From NCBI GenBank assembly GCA_947095535.1, contig OX352772.1:228276491-228340490 (forward strand): a stretch of DNA of 64,000 nt, read 5' to 3'. Position numbers and translations under genes: made by a program. Numbering within the stretch: position 1 is the stretch's first letter; the number at the start of each line of letters is the position of its first letter. Below the pieces are notes generated by a model. It searched no databases, had not been told where the DNA came from, and saw only the letters and a program-made list of their open reading frames with translations. This document shows, piece after piece, positions 24,110 through 33,892 of this stretch. The DNA is from Poecilobothrus nobilitatus. Lineage: Eukaryota; Arthropoda; Insecta; Diptera; Dolichopodidae.

Positions 24110-24310
24110 ATTTTAAATTAAGCTTAGCGGTTAGAATATCAGTTATTTTTAAATTTCAAATTAAAGCAGTAATAAGCTTAAGATATTGTGCTTACTGTTC
24201 TTAATTAAATATGAAACATTTTTAAAGTTTGGGTTGGTTTAAATACAAAGTTAAGCTTGATTTAATATTTGCATAAAAATTGAAAAAAAAGTTTTATAAA
24301 TTAAAAAAAA
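24110..24310. repeat. Degenerate AT-rich tandem repeat, left part
   Basis: Carries the same words ('aataagcttaag', 'atgaaaagtttttaaagtttggg', 'gtttaagcttgatttaatattt', split here to short pieces) as 26,490-27,130. The satellite-bearing element at 24,311 has inserted within this array. Confidence 0.6.
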
Positions 24311-26490
24311 CAAGTAAATGTAACAGTAAGTCGATGCAACCGACTTATTAATACCCTACACCTGAATAATTCGAATTAAATTAAAAATCCATAAGTGTTT
24401 TTGGCAGCTGCTTGAACTTCTTCCCTTTTCTGTCTTATTCAACTCGAATTTCAAGTACGTAAAAGAGGCATCCGCTTGGGATATGCTTGACACCCTTGTA
24501 TAAAATTTTAAGTTTCTATCTTAATTATTTTCGAAGATTGGTAGTCCTTGGGAGGTTTGTGTCAGCTACCCGAATTGCCACTCCAATTCATCGAATCCAT
24601 CTCAGGAACATAAAGAAAACTTGCCAGTACACCATTCTATTAAATTTAAAGGTTCTACTTTTGTTGGTTTTGGAGATATGCTCGTTGCTCTTGTGCTCGT
24701 CCGGAAGTTTCAAAAATACGCACCCATGGTTCAAATTCTTTCAAATGTCAGCTTCCAATTTTACAGAAAAGGAAACATAACAGAACACCTTTGTACTAAA
24801 AATAAAAGTTCTATCTTTGTTGGTTGTGGAGATATACTCGTTTGCTCTGGGGCTCGTCCGGAAGCTTCCAAGATTTGAACCCATGGACCAAATCCTCACA
24901 AATTTCAGAAACATAAATCAAACATGAAAGAACACCATTCTGCCTAATTTAAAGGTTATATCTTTGTTGCATTTGGAGATAATATCATTTGCTCTGAGGC
25001 TCGTTCGGAAGCTTTCAAAATCCGAACCCAAGGACCAAATCCTCTCAAATTTCAGAGGCCTAAATCATCCATCAAAGAACACCATTCTGCCAAAAGTAAA
25101 GGTTATATCTGTATTGGTTTTGGAGATAATCTCATTTGCTCTGGGGCTCGTTCGGAAGCTTCCAAAACCAAACCCATGGACCAAATCCTCTTAAATTTCA
25201 GAGACATAAATCAAACACGAAAGAACACCATTGTACCAAATTCAAAGGTTCTACCTTTGTTCGTATTGGATATAATCTCATTTGCTCCGCGGCTCGTTCG
25301 GAAGCTTCCAAAATTCGAATCCACGGTTCAAATTCTTTCAAATTTAAAGCCATGGCCAAATCCTCTCAAATTTCAGAGACCTAAATCAAACATGAAAAAA
25401 CACCATTCGGCCAAATTTAGAGGTTATATATTTGTTGTTTTTGGAGATAATCTCATTTGCTCTGGGACTCGTTCGGAAGCTTCCAAAATCCAAACCCATG
25501 GACCACATCCTCTTAAATTTTAGAGACATAAATCAAACTGGAAGAAACATCATTATAAAAAATTTAAAGGTTCTATCTTTATTGGTTTTGGAGATAATCT
25601 CGTTTGCTCTGGGGCTCGTTCGGAAGCTTCCAAAACCCGTACCCATGGACCAAATCTTCTCACATTTCAGAGACTTAAATAAAACATGAAAGAACACCAC
25701 CCTGCCAAATTTAAAGGTTATATCTTTGTTGGTTTTGGAGATAATCTCATTTGCTCTGGTGCTCGTTCGGAAGCTTCCAAATCCAAACCCATGGACCAAA
25801 TCCTCTTAAATTTCAGAGGCCTAAATCATACATGAAAGAACACCATTCTGCCAAAAGTAAAGGTTATATCTTTATTGGTTTTGGAGATAATCTCATTTGC
25901 TCTGGGGCTCGTTCGGAAGCTTCCAAATCCAAACCCATGGACCAAATCCTCTTAAATTGCAGAGACATAAATCGAACGGGAAGGAACATCATTGTACAAA
26001 ATTTAAAGGTTCTATCTTTGTTGGTTTTGGAGATAATCTCATTTGCTCTGGTGCTCGTTCGGAAGCTTCCAAAACCCAAACCCATGGACCAAATCCTCTT
26101 AAGTTTCAGAGACATAAATCGAACGGGAAGAAACATCATTGTAAAAAATTTGAAGGTTCTGTCTTTGTTGCTTTTGGAGATAATCTCGTTTGCTCCGGAA
26201 TCATTCGGAAGCTTCCAGAATCCGAACCCATGGACGGATTTTGTCCAGATTCGAACTTAGCCTTTCTTTCGTAATTAGTAACCTACTATATAAATTTCAT
26301 CAAGATAGCATCATTATTTTTTGAGTTATCGTGCGTACGGACGGACGGACTGACGGATATCGCTAAATCGACTCCGGCGGTGATCCTGATTCAGAATATA
26401 TATACATGTCTATACCTAACTCGCTTCCTTTTGGTGGTTACAAACACCATACCAAAGTTAATATACCCTATACTTTAGGTGTAGGATATA
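24311..26490 (+). mobile_element. HINE/DINE-like element with 147-bp central satellite array
   Basis: The 5' end 'caagtaaatgtaacag' is followed by a hairpin (aagtcg/cgactt) and 'ataccctacacct'. The 3' end has the inverted partner 'aggtgtaggatat'. The middle is a head-to-tail array with a period of 146-147 bp, measured on 'ggaagcttcc' at 24,860, 25,007, 25,154, 25,300, 25,475, 25,622, 25,769, 25,915, 26,061 and 26,207 (one unit is about 28 bp longer). A conserved block with 'acggacggacgg' and 'gatcctgattcagaat' leads to the 3' end. No transposase. All ORFs here are repeat translations. Confidence 0.8.
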
Positions 26491-27250
26491 AAAAAGCTAT
26501 TGAGCTGAATATTCCTAATTAGATATGAAAAGTTTTTTAAGTTTGGTTTGTTCTTAATATTATTAAAGTTTAAGTTTGTTTTAATATTTAAGTGAAAATT
26601 TGAAAAAAAGTTTTAAAAAATATAACCATAATAAGCTGAAGCTATTGTGCTGAAATTCCAAAATTAGTTATAAAAAGTTTGGTTTATATTCAAAGTTATT
26701 ATTATCATATAGTTTAAGCTTGATTTAATATTAACTTACCAAAAAAATTTAAATATAAAACTTTTTATATTTAAAACAATAATAAGCTTAAGAAGTTAAA
26801 CTGTAGTGCTGAGTATTAAAAAGATAATATGAAAAGTTTTTAAAGTTGGGTTTAAATACAAAACTATTATTAGGAAAGTTTAAGCTTGGTTTAAAATTTA
26901 CTTGAAATTATTAAAGAAAAGTTTTTTAAATTAATAATAAGCATAAGCTATATAGTGCTATTGAAAAGTTTTCAAAGTTAATATTATTAAAGTTTAGATT
27001 TGAAAAATTAAAAGTTTTTTATGTTTTAAAATTTTAACAAAATTATTATTAAAGTTTAAATTTGATTCACTTGAAAATTAAAAAAAAAATTTTAAAAACT
27101 TGATTTGAATACATAATAATTCTTCAAATGAAATGTTTTGTAATGTTTTTACTTCAATAAAAGCTTGATTCAAATAATTGAAATTATATTGTTAATAATA
27201 TAAGCTATGAAAAAACGTGATCGAGTTCAAGTTCAAAATAAAAAACTAGT
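26491..27250. repeat. Degenerate AT-rich tandem repeat, right part
   Basis: Poorly conserved units of about 110-170 bp built on 'aagtttaagcttggttta' and 'aataagcttaag' (for example at 26,568, 26,711 and 26,878). This looks like intergenic Polinton DNA, with the array interrupted at 24,311-26,490. No gene. Confidence 0.6.
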
Positions 27251-27323
27251 TTTATAAAGTTGTTTTTATTAATAAATAAAAGCATTGCATTTTGTCTTTT
27301 GTTTTTTGTTTTTTTGTTTTTAA

Positions 27324-28246
27324 TTAAATAATATCTTGTTTATTTATCCACGAATCATGTTTTTTATCAAAGCCAAGCCACCTAACCAAAACTTGATTTC
27401 CTTTTTTTTTATTATTTTTTCTACAAGATAAACATTAGGAAATTTAACAGATGTAAGTTCAGGTTCATAAAAACTGCCTTTTATTGGTTTTTGTGTGTAA
27501 TCAAGTAAATTGTATGTTATTGGATCAGTTCTTTTAATTTTCGCTATTGTATAAATTTCTGTTGACCAATTGGGTTGATAACTTTTGTAAATATACCTTT
27601 AAATTTACTAATACGAACAAAATCTCCAATTTTATATTTTCCTTTACGAAATACTTTTATTTTATTGTAGACTGTTTTTAATAACAATTTATCATTTTTC
27701 TTTGTAACCTTTTTAGGTGGAAGTTTAATTGTGTGATGATATGTTGAATTATATTTTTCTATTAGTAGAATAGAATAGAATAGATAACCATTTATATGTG
27801 CCTTGTAAACTAAATTTTTTCCACATCGTATTTTTTAGGGTGCGATTGAAACGTTCTACAATTGAAGCTTTTAGCTCTGAATATGTATGATAATGGTTAA
27901 TTTCATTTTTCCTCATTAGATTTTGAAATTTTTTGTTAAAAAATTCCGTACCTTGATCAGATTGTAAATTTTTTGGTTTTTGACCAGCACGCTTAAAAAT
28001 ATTTTTCATTGCGATTAAAACATTATCAGCGCTCTTATTTTTAACTGGTTCGGCATACGCAAATTTTGAAAATGTATCTATGACTGTTAATAAATATTTA
28101 TATCCCTTATTAAATTTGGCATATGGAATCATTTTAACCAAATCAATTTGCCAAGTATGATTTAAACCCTTTTGAATAAATTTTCTTCGAGTAAATTTTC
28201 TTCTAGCTCCTCTATGAATTTCTGGCACAACTTGTAACCTCGACAT
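27324..28246 (-). pseudogene. Polinton-type integrase with chromodomain, copy 2
   Basis: Second DDE integrase, from ATG at 28,246 (MSRLQVVPEIHRGARRKF). D in WQIDL, D in LQSDQGTEFFN and E in SIVERFNRT are present. The frame is lost at about 27,765-27,790, where a (TAGAA)n microsatellite has expanded, and again near 27,590. The C-terminal part (IGDFVRISKFKGIF) and an intact-looking chromodomain (VYLVEKIIKKKGNQVLVRW, KKHDSWIN) end at 27,324. It is clearly diverged from copy 1 and so not a recent duplicate. It is transcribed away from the ATPase and capsid genes, as is common in Polintons. Confidence 0.9.
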
Positions 28247-28466
28247 TATTCTTGTACCATTCAATTAAATTTTTCAAAGTATTACAAATTTTATATTTTT
28301 CTATTTTATGACATTCACATGTATCTGGTCCAGAAGTAGAATTATCGTATGCCCACTGACAAAGGGCAAAATGAGTATCATAAATTGAAGTGTATATTAT
28401 CTCTAAATTGTATTTTAAATTCAGTTTCTTGTCAGACACAGACCAAAAATGATTAATTTTATTCAT
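28212..28466 (-). CDS. Small Cys/His ORF, copy 2
   Basis: An 84-residue frame that overlaps the integrase start (by 35 bp) on one side and overlaps the divergent ATPase start (by 18 bp) on the other. It matches the ORF at 23,915-24,070: CQWAYDN, PDTCECHKIEKYKIC, LIEWYKN. The last residues after WYKNN have no counterpart in copy 1 and may be frameshifted. A small zinc-binding protein is likely; the function is unknown. Confidence 0.55.
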   Translation of the reverse strand: MNKINHFWSVSDKKLNLKYNLEIIYTSIYDTHFALCQWAYDNSTSGPDTCECHKIEKYKICNTLKNLIEWYKNNVEVTSCARNS

Positions 28467-29168
28467 CCATTTACAATGATGATAGCGGGACCATCTGGAT
28501 GTGGAAAAGCAACATTTGTGAGCAATTTAATTGAAAATATTGATAGATTGATTTATCCGAAAATTGAAACAATAAAATGGTGTAACCTAGACATTTCTGC
28601 TATTCCAAAAAATCTAGCTTTTCCTTATATAGACTTTTATACCAGTATCCCAAAAGAATTTAGTGGTAATGAAAATAAACCTACTTTAATTGTTCTAGAT
28701 GACTTAATGTTAGATTCTGCAAATAAACAGGTATGTGAGCTATTTACTAAAGGTTCACACCATCGTAATTTATCTATTATATTGTTAACGCAAAACGTTT
28801 TTCATTAGGGAAAATTTTCAAGAGATATTTCATTAAATTGTAAATATTTAGTGCTTTTCAAAAACCCTCGAGACAAATCACAAATTATTCCTCTTGCTAG
28901 ACAACTATATCCGGAAAATATAAAAGATTTCTTGCGAGTATATAATGAGTCAACATCAAAACCTCATGGTTATATTGTGTTGGATTTAACACAAGACATT
29001 AACGATTTATTTCGTATTAGAACTAATATTTTTTCCAAGGAATATTGTATATGTTTCTGTGATACGGGTGATTTGAATAACAGCAGCTGTGAAAAGAATG
29101 AAACGATTGAAGAAAAACCAACATATATTACGTGCACTAGGAAAGTGCAACAACAAAAAATTTCGTAA
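28449..29168 (+). pseudogene. Polinton DNA-packaging ATPase (FtsK/HerA type), nonsense-mutated
   Basis: The genome-packaging ATPase would drive viral DNA into the capsid. The ATG at 28,449 is near a P-loop that reads GPSGCGKA: the Ser/Thr that should follow the lysine is Ala, although a Thr comes next. Walker B is TLIVLDDLM (about 28,680-28,710). A Gln-like position after TQNVFH is a TAG (28,806-28,808). The four chimeric copies have a sense codon there in at least B1 and B2. The frame reopens without shift and runs to 29,168 with a Cys-rich tail (CICFCDTG). It overlaps the next gene at its 3' end. Confidence 0.9.
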
Positions 29169-29430
29169 AAATATTCTTAAATATTGTGATGACGATATTA
29201 TAAAAACTATTACTGAAATTGCAATCAATATATTAAATGGTAATAATAAAATATCACCAGCACAAAAAGCAAATTTAAAAAAACATAAAAAACAATTAAA
29301 ATTTCTAGCCTGTTCTAAGAAAAGTATAAAAGCCAAAAGAAAAATATTAGTTCAACATGGTGGGTTTTTACCAACTTTAATCGGAACTATATTATCTGGT
29401 GTAATAGGGAAATTGCTCAGTAATACATAA
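29098..29430 (+). CDS. Short basic protein with glycine-rich hydrophobic C-terminus
   Basis: 110 residues from ATG 29,098, starting inside the ATPase 3' end in another frame. Lys/Arg-rich helical body, an internal segment DDIIKTITEIAINILNGN, and an end HGGFLPTLIGTILSGVIG. I recall this 'basic body plus GGF-Leu-Pro hydrophobic tail' as a recurrent Maverick/adintovirus gene next to the ATPase, compared in the literature with adenovirus core or membrane-active proteins. The precise role is not established here. Its stop overlaps the next start (TAATG), suggesting coupled expression in the ancestral virus. Confidence 0.65.
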   Translation: MKRLKKNQHILRALGKCNNKKFRKNILKYCDDDIIKTITEIAINILNGNNKISPAQKANLKKHKKQLKFLACSKKSIKAKRKILVQHGGFLPTLIGTILSGVIGKLLSNT

Positions 29431-30137
29431 TGCAGCGAATGATTGTTATGTCACCAGAAATATTTTCAAAATTTAGTAAATTGTTTCAGGATGATAAAAA
29501 CTTGGATTTATTAGATCAAAAAATGAAAAAAGTTTTATATGATAAAAAACTAAAACCATTGCAAAAATGGTACTTATATCGTCAAAATCTCCTCAAATAT
29601 GGAATTAACAAAAGACACGCAAAAAAATTACCAGAAAAGGCTAATAATCTTACTTTTGATACAGGCACTCAAACAAAATTCTTTTCTAAACGAAATGCAT
29701 ATACAGAAACTGAATTGCCCAAATACAAATCAACATCAGCACAGACTAATTTTGTACCATTAGTTCCTGATGAAGTGTTTGAATATGATCCAAAAAAAGA
29801 GCATTCAGATATGGATATTGATTTAACACATTACGACTTAGATGATTAAAATTCATTTAAAAAATTAGCTCAAACTGAAATGCTGAAAGACGAAAAACTA
29901 ATACAAAGACCATCTCTAAGCTCTGATTATCGAATGTTTGAAACACCAAGGGGTGATGTAATTACCGTTGTTGTACCATCTCCTGAAAAAAAGAAGACAC
30001 TAAGATCAGCCGGTAGTTCAATTTCCTCAACTATATTTTCACAGATTCCTGAAACAAAAAAACGAAAACTAAAACCTTTACTAAGAAGTCCAACACTAAG
30101 AACTTCATCAACACCAGAATGGACAACATATAAATAG
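29430..30137 (+). pseudogene. Viral ORF between ATPase and penton, one in-frame stop
   Basis: Frame opens at ATG 29,430 and is interrupted only by a TAA at 29,847-29,849; the remainder is in the same frame to 30,137. N-terminal half: helical, Lys-rich (LDLLDQKMKKVLYDKKLK, KWYLYRQNLLKYG). C-terminal half: Ser/Pro/Thr-rich with TPRGDVITVVVPSPEKKK and ending near PEWTTYK. This position and pattern match an uncharacterised protein commonly found next to the Polinton penton gene, from memory. It has no enzymatic motif. Alternatively it encodes two proteins, but the second frame has no ATG until 29,880. Confidence 0.6.
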
Positions 30138-30172
30138 TGCAACATTTTATGTTTTAGAAGAAGTTAACAAAG

Positions 30173-31111
30173 ATGGATAGTCAAGATGATTTCTATGTAA
30201 CATTGTTTAGTAATGATAATTTAAAACTGTTTCCAGACAACACTTTAGCTTCATTCGAAAATAAACTGCCTATTCACTTTGATTTAAGAAACGGAAACTG
30301 GAAAGTAGCTCTTTCAGAAATTTATCTGAATGATTTCCTACAAACGGAAAAATTTAACAAAGAGAATTGTGCTCTTATTAATATCGGGGAGTATAATGTT
30401 TATGTAAGAAACATTGAAAAACCTCTTGAAAAAATCAAAGTAACCAAATCTATAGGTTACACATATTATTCATATGACGATTCGGAATTACATTTGGATA
30501 ATTGGAAGTTTAATTTTTTGCCAACACTTATTAAAAATATAACTCCTAATCCAGGATTTACTCGAAACCAGGTTTTTACAGAATTTTTTAATGAAATTTT
30601 GACATATATCTCTAATGCAAAAAATTATGATGATGTAGTATTTAAAAAAATGTCAGAATCTAATCGAAAGGATTTAATTCGTATATCGCAAACTTTTGAT
30701 GAAGATAGTTTCTATATAAAAGTTAATCATAACTATAACGTAAAAACATTATTAACTGAACTATTTCAACAGAAAAAAAATATAAAAAGTTTAAAAACAA
30801 AATTACCTGAACTATTCAAATTAGCTGTTGATAATAATAAAGACGAATTGAATGGAATGGTGATGATTTATTCAGATATAGTTCAATCATCTGTTTTTGG
30901 AAGTAGCAAAGTGCGTGAATTAAGAGCTATCAATATAGAAAATTGCAGAATACCTACAAATATTGAATTTGAAAATGTCCATTACATACCTACAGAAAAA
31001 AATTGTTTTGAAACTATAGCGATTAAAATTTGCAACCAATACGGTGATGGAATAAATTTTGTTTCCAGTTACTATCCAACAAAAATTGTATTACACTTTA
31101 TAAAGCATTGA
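30173..31111 (+). CDS. Polinton penton (minor capsid) protein, lineage 1
   Basis: Intact 312-residue frame. The start MDSQDDFYVTLFSNDNLKLF followed by F-E-N-K-L-P and GNWKVALSEIYL is the typical opening of the metazoan Polinton penton-like single-jelly-roll protein, which forms the capsid vertices. The C-terminus has the expected beta-rich end (SSYYPTKIVLHFIK). Spacing to the pVI-like gene is 52 bp. Because every frame around it is damaged, an unbroken 939-bp ORF is worth noting. The insertion may simply be young. Confidence 0.88.
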   Translation: MDSQDDFYVTLFSNDNLKLFPDNTLASFENKLPIHFDLRNGNWKVALSEIYLNDFLQTEKFNKENCALINIGEYNVYVRNIEKPLEKIKVTKSIGYTYYSYDDSELHLDNWKFNFLPTLIKNITPNPGFTRNQVFTEFFNEILTYISNAKNYDDVVFKKMSESNRKDLIRISQTFDEDSFYIKVNHNYNVKTLLTELFQQKKNIKSLKTKLPELFKLAVDNNKDELNGMVMIYSDIVQSSVFGSSKVRELRAINIENCRIPTNIEFENVHYIPTEKNCFETIAIKICNQYGDGINFVSSYYPTKIVLHFIKH

Positions 31112-31163
31112 TTGTCCGAAGACAATATAAATACTACTACTCAAATATGATATCATATCAAAC

Positions 31164-31604
31164 ATGGAAAGAGCTTACGTGAGATATTATTCCTCTCAAG
31201 TAGGTGGAGGAATCAACGATATAGGACCTTTATTACAATTTTATCCAGCTATTCAAAGAGGTCGTGGTTTTGGAAATAGATTCGGAAGTTTAATTCGTTA
31301 CTTAAAGCCGGTTTTTACATCAGGTTGGGACTTAATTAAAACAGAGGCTGTGAACACAAGTAAAAATGTTTTAAGTGATATAGCATCTGGTGCAAACATA
31401 AAAGAAGCTGTAATTGATCAAAGTAAAAGTGGCATGAAAAATCTACGAAAATCGGTAGTTAATCAACTGCTTTTAATGTATGGTGGAAGACGAAAAGCCA
31501 TAAAAAGACGAAGCGGTATAAAAAGACTAGTAGTTTCTAAAAAGACACATTTAAAGTCGAAGCGACGAAAAAAGCAAATTAAAACCTCTGATATATTCAA
31601 TTAA
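31164..31604 (+). CDS. pVI-like minor capsid/membrane-active protein
   Basis: Intact 146-residue frame. N-terminal YYSSQVGGG and IQRGRGFGNRFGSLIRYL resemble the glycine/aromatic opening and amphipathic helix of Polinton proteins compared with adenovirus pVI. The middle SGANIKEAVIDQ and the very basic tail (KRRSGIKRLVVSKK, KSKRRKKQ) complete the pattern. In related viruses the protein sits inside the capsid and is thought to disrupt membranes; that role is family knowledge, not seen here. It lies between penton and major capsid genes, its usual place. Confidence 0.75.
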   Translation: MERAYVRYYSSQVGGGINDIGPLLQFYPAIQRGRGFGNRFGSLIRYLKPVFTSGWDLIKTEAVNTSKNVLSDIASGANIKEAVIDQSKSGMKNLRKSVVNQLLLMYGGRRKAIKRRSGIKRLVVSKKTHLKSKRRKKQIKTSDIFN

Positions 31605-31606
31605 AT

Positions 31607-31951
31607 ATGGAATGCATGAAATCCCAACTTGATCTTTTTGCATCATTACCAGTACAAACAATACATTACCAGTATTTAACATTATTTAGCGGAACAGGTA
31701 TACATCATTCTGATAGAGGACATCAAATTTCAAAAGAACTATTTGCAAAAGGTTATACGATACTAGCTTTTGATTTATAACCAGACGGCTCTGGAATTGA
31801 TACATGCCAGAGTTTATTAAACCAGGGAGTTGTAAAGATTGAAGCAAGACTCAGTTCTCCATTAACTTCAACATTAACATGCATTGTGTTTGCGGAATTC
31901 GACGCCAGTATCGAAATTGATAAAAATCGTAACGTCTACGTAAACATATAA
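31607..31951 (+). pseudogene. Major capsid protein remnant, lineage 1, large internal deletion
   Basis: The frame starts MECMKSQLDLFASLPVQT, the usual N-terminus of the Polinton major capsid protein, then jumps directly to sequence from the protein's last hundred residues (YTILAFDL, GSGIDTCQSLLNQG, VVKIEARLSSPL, TCIVFAEFDASIEID). A family member normally has several hundred residues between these parts. One in-frame TAA (31,778-31,780) interrupts the remainder; the stop is at 31,949-31,951. The deletion junction keeps the reading frame at about 31,660. The double-jelly-roll core is gone. Confidence 0.8.
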
Positions 31952-32087
31952 AAGGCAGTTTAGTGAACCATTTTTAATCACTTGAAAATGGCGTGCGCTC
32001 TAGTAGATTTATCGTTCTGTACGGACGACAGCAATACAATATTTGTTAAAAACCTTGCTGTGGTTGGAATAAAAGAAAAGTGTAAAA

Positions 32088-33659
32088 CCAGAGACTACAT
32101 AGAGATGTCCAAATAGCAACAAAAAAGTTTAGATGTCGCTACAATATCGATTTTGAAATTTAGTCTCATTTTTCAACTTTTTTTTTAAAGTTTCTTAAAG
32201 CAAGTTTTGGTCTCGGATATTTTTTTTTTTCATATATGTACATAAATGAACTTTCGTATGATTGGTATGGATGATTGAAATAACAAGTAACATACATAAT
32301 TGAATATGATCATATGATATCAGATGTCATATTATGATATACATGATCTGATCAGTATCTAATATAATTTTTATATTATATATGCATTATGCCATATTAT
32401 GCATTTATATTACTTGAACCAGCTTGCCTACATGCTTATTAAATTGTGAAAGTGTGTGTGAATCAAAATTAAATATAAATAGAAATACACATAAATACTA
32501 TCGGCACTTTTTATATATGTATTTCAATATGATTCAAAAATAAATACATATTTATATTTATATTTTGTTTTGTGTAAATGTAATTATGTACCAATTTGAT
32601 ATGATTTGATAATTTTTATGAATATGTACAGTATCCAGCAAATGTCATGCCACTTTTCTAATTGGAATAATTTTTAATTAAAAAAATGTTTAGAAGAATT
32701 TTAAAGCATAATTTTTTATTTCAGTTATTTTTATTTGATAGGTATATTATATTATCTTCAAAAAATACCCACATATATATGTAGGTATACTGTTACCAAT
32801 ATAACAATATGAGTCATGAGATCAAAAAATAAAATAAAATCATAATACAAAAATTTTGTTACTTTGTTTGTTTGTTTTTCCCTGAAGTTATAAAGTTAAA
32901 AATATTATTAGAAAAAATTCGAACGCCTATATTATTTTATTGCTTTTCTATATATATTTTTTTAAATTACCATTACTTTTGCTGGATACTGTATATTAAA
33001 TCAGTTAAATTTAGTTAAATAAATAATGCAGTTAAATCAGATGATTTTCATAAAATAGATAACATTCATACCATCTGATACCATATAATATACGATATAC
33101 CATTTCATACATTCAAAAAATTCTGCTTGTAGTAGTGAAATACTGAATGCATATGAATGATAACCTTGAAATGTTTTTTCTTGTTGTTTTTAGAAAAGTC
33201 AACATTATAAAATAATCTATTTTTATTTCATTTTTTTCTATATGAAATATTTAGCTAAATGTTCCATATTTTTTGTAAAGTGATATTTAGAATGTCTTCT
33301 TTATCATATTGAAAATTTACGTTTCTACTCGACATATTAAATATATATTTTCTCAAATATATTTTCCCATTTGTGCCTTATTTTTCTATTTTAAAAGTTA
33401 TTTTGTCATCGCTTTGCTTTAAAAAGTTTAATAATCACAAGGATAAAAAAATTTTGTAAATGCATAAAATATATGAATGATCATTTTACACCAGATTTTA
33501 CAGAAGATTCTAGTTTTCGCTAAATTATTTTAGCTATGACACAAACTAAATATTTCTGTGCTTTAAGATTTTTGAAACTAGCCAGTTTTAGCTGGCCCGT
33601 TTGAAAAAAAATTAGTACAAATTTTTGTATGAATTTGTACATCTCTATGTAGTCTCTGG
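32088..33659. mobile_element. Non-autonomous DNA transposon with 21-bp TIRs
   Basis: Perfect terminal inverted repeats: 'ccagagactacatagagatg' plus t at 32,088-32,108, and the complement at 33,639-33,659. A 5-bp direct repeat TAAAA flanks it (32,083-32,087 and 33,660-33,664), consistent with a target-site duplication. No transposase ORF inside. The interior is AT-rich and hosts a second, nested MITE. Superfamily not assigned: the 5-bp duplication is not diagnostic, and part of it could be fortuitous. Confidence 0.85.
32629..32991. mobile_element. Tc1/mariner-type MITE nested in the transposon
   Basis: 363 bp bounded by 'cagtatccagcaaa' and its exact complement 'tttgctggatactg', with weaker pairing for a few more bases. 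A TA dinucleotide lies on both sides (32,627-32,628 and 32,992-32,993). TA duplication and a CAGT start fit Tc1/mariner. No coding capacity. Confidence 0.85.
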
Positions 33660-33892
33660 TAAAACTATTGTAAAAGAATTAAAGTATAAATTCCCAACCA
33701 GAGACTTAAAAAGAACAGACCTCAAGAATTATTCTTTTGGACATATGGACAATGAAAAAACAACTAATCAAATAATAAATTTGCTTGAAAAATTCGATAT
33801 AGTATTAACAAATGGAAAACTTAGAGCTGAATTTTTAACAGCATACATAAGTGGAAATACTCGACTAATTGATATTTCTCATTTGCAAAAGA

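Noticed and set aside
24487..26274. Overlapping ORFs of up to 169 residues on both strands in the satellite element, with repeated peptides such as LEIISFALGLVRKL
   Set aside because: They are translations of the 147-bp tandem unit, open because the unit lacks stops in several frames.
24311..26490. CRISPR-like array
   Set aside because: Units are contiguous and diverged along their whole length with no spacers. This is eukaryotic satellite DNA.
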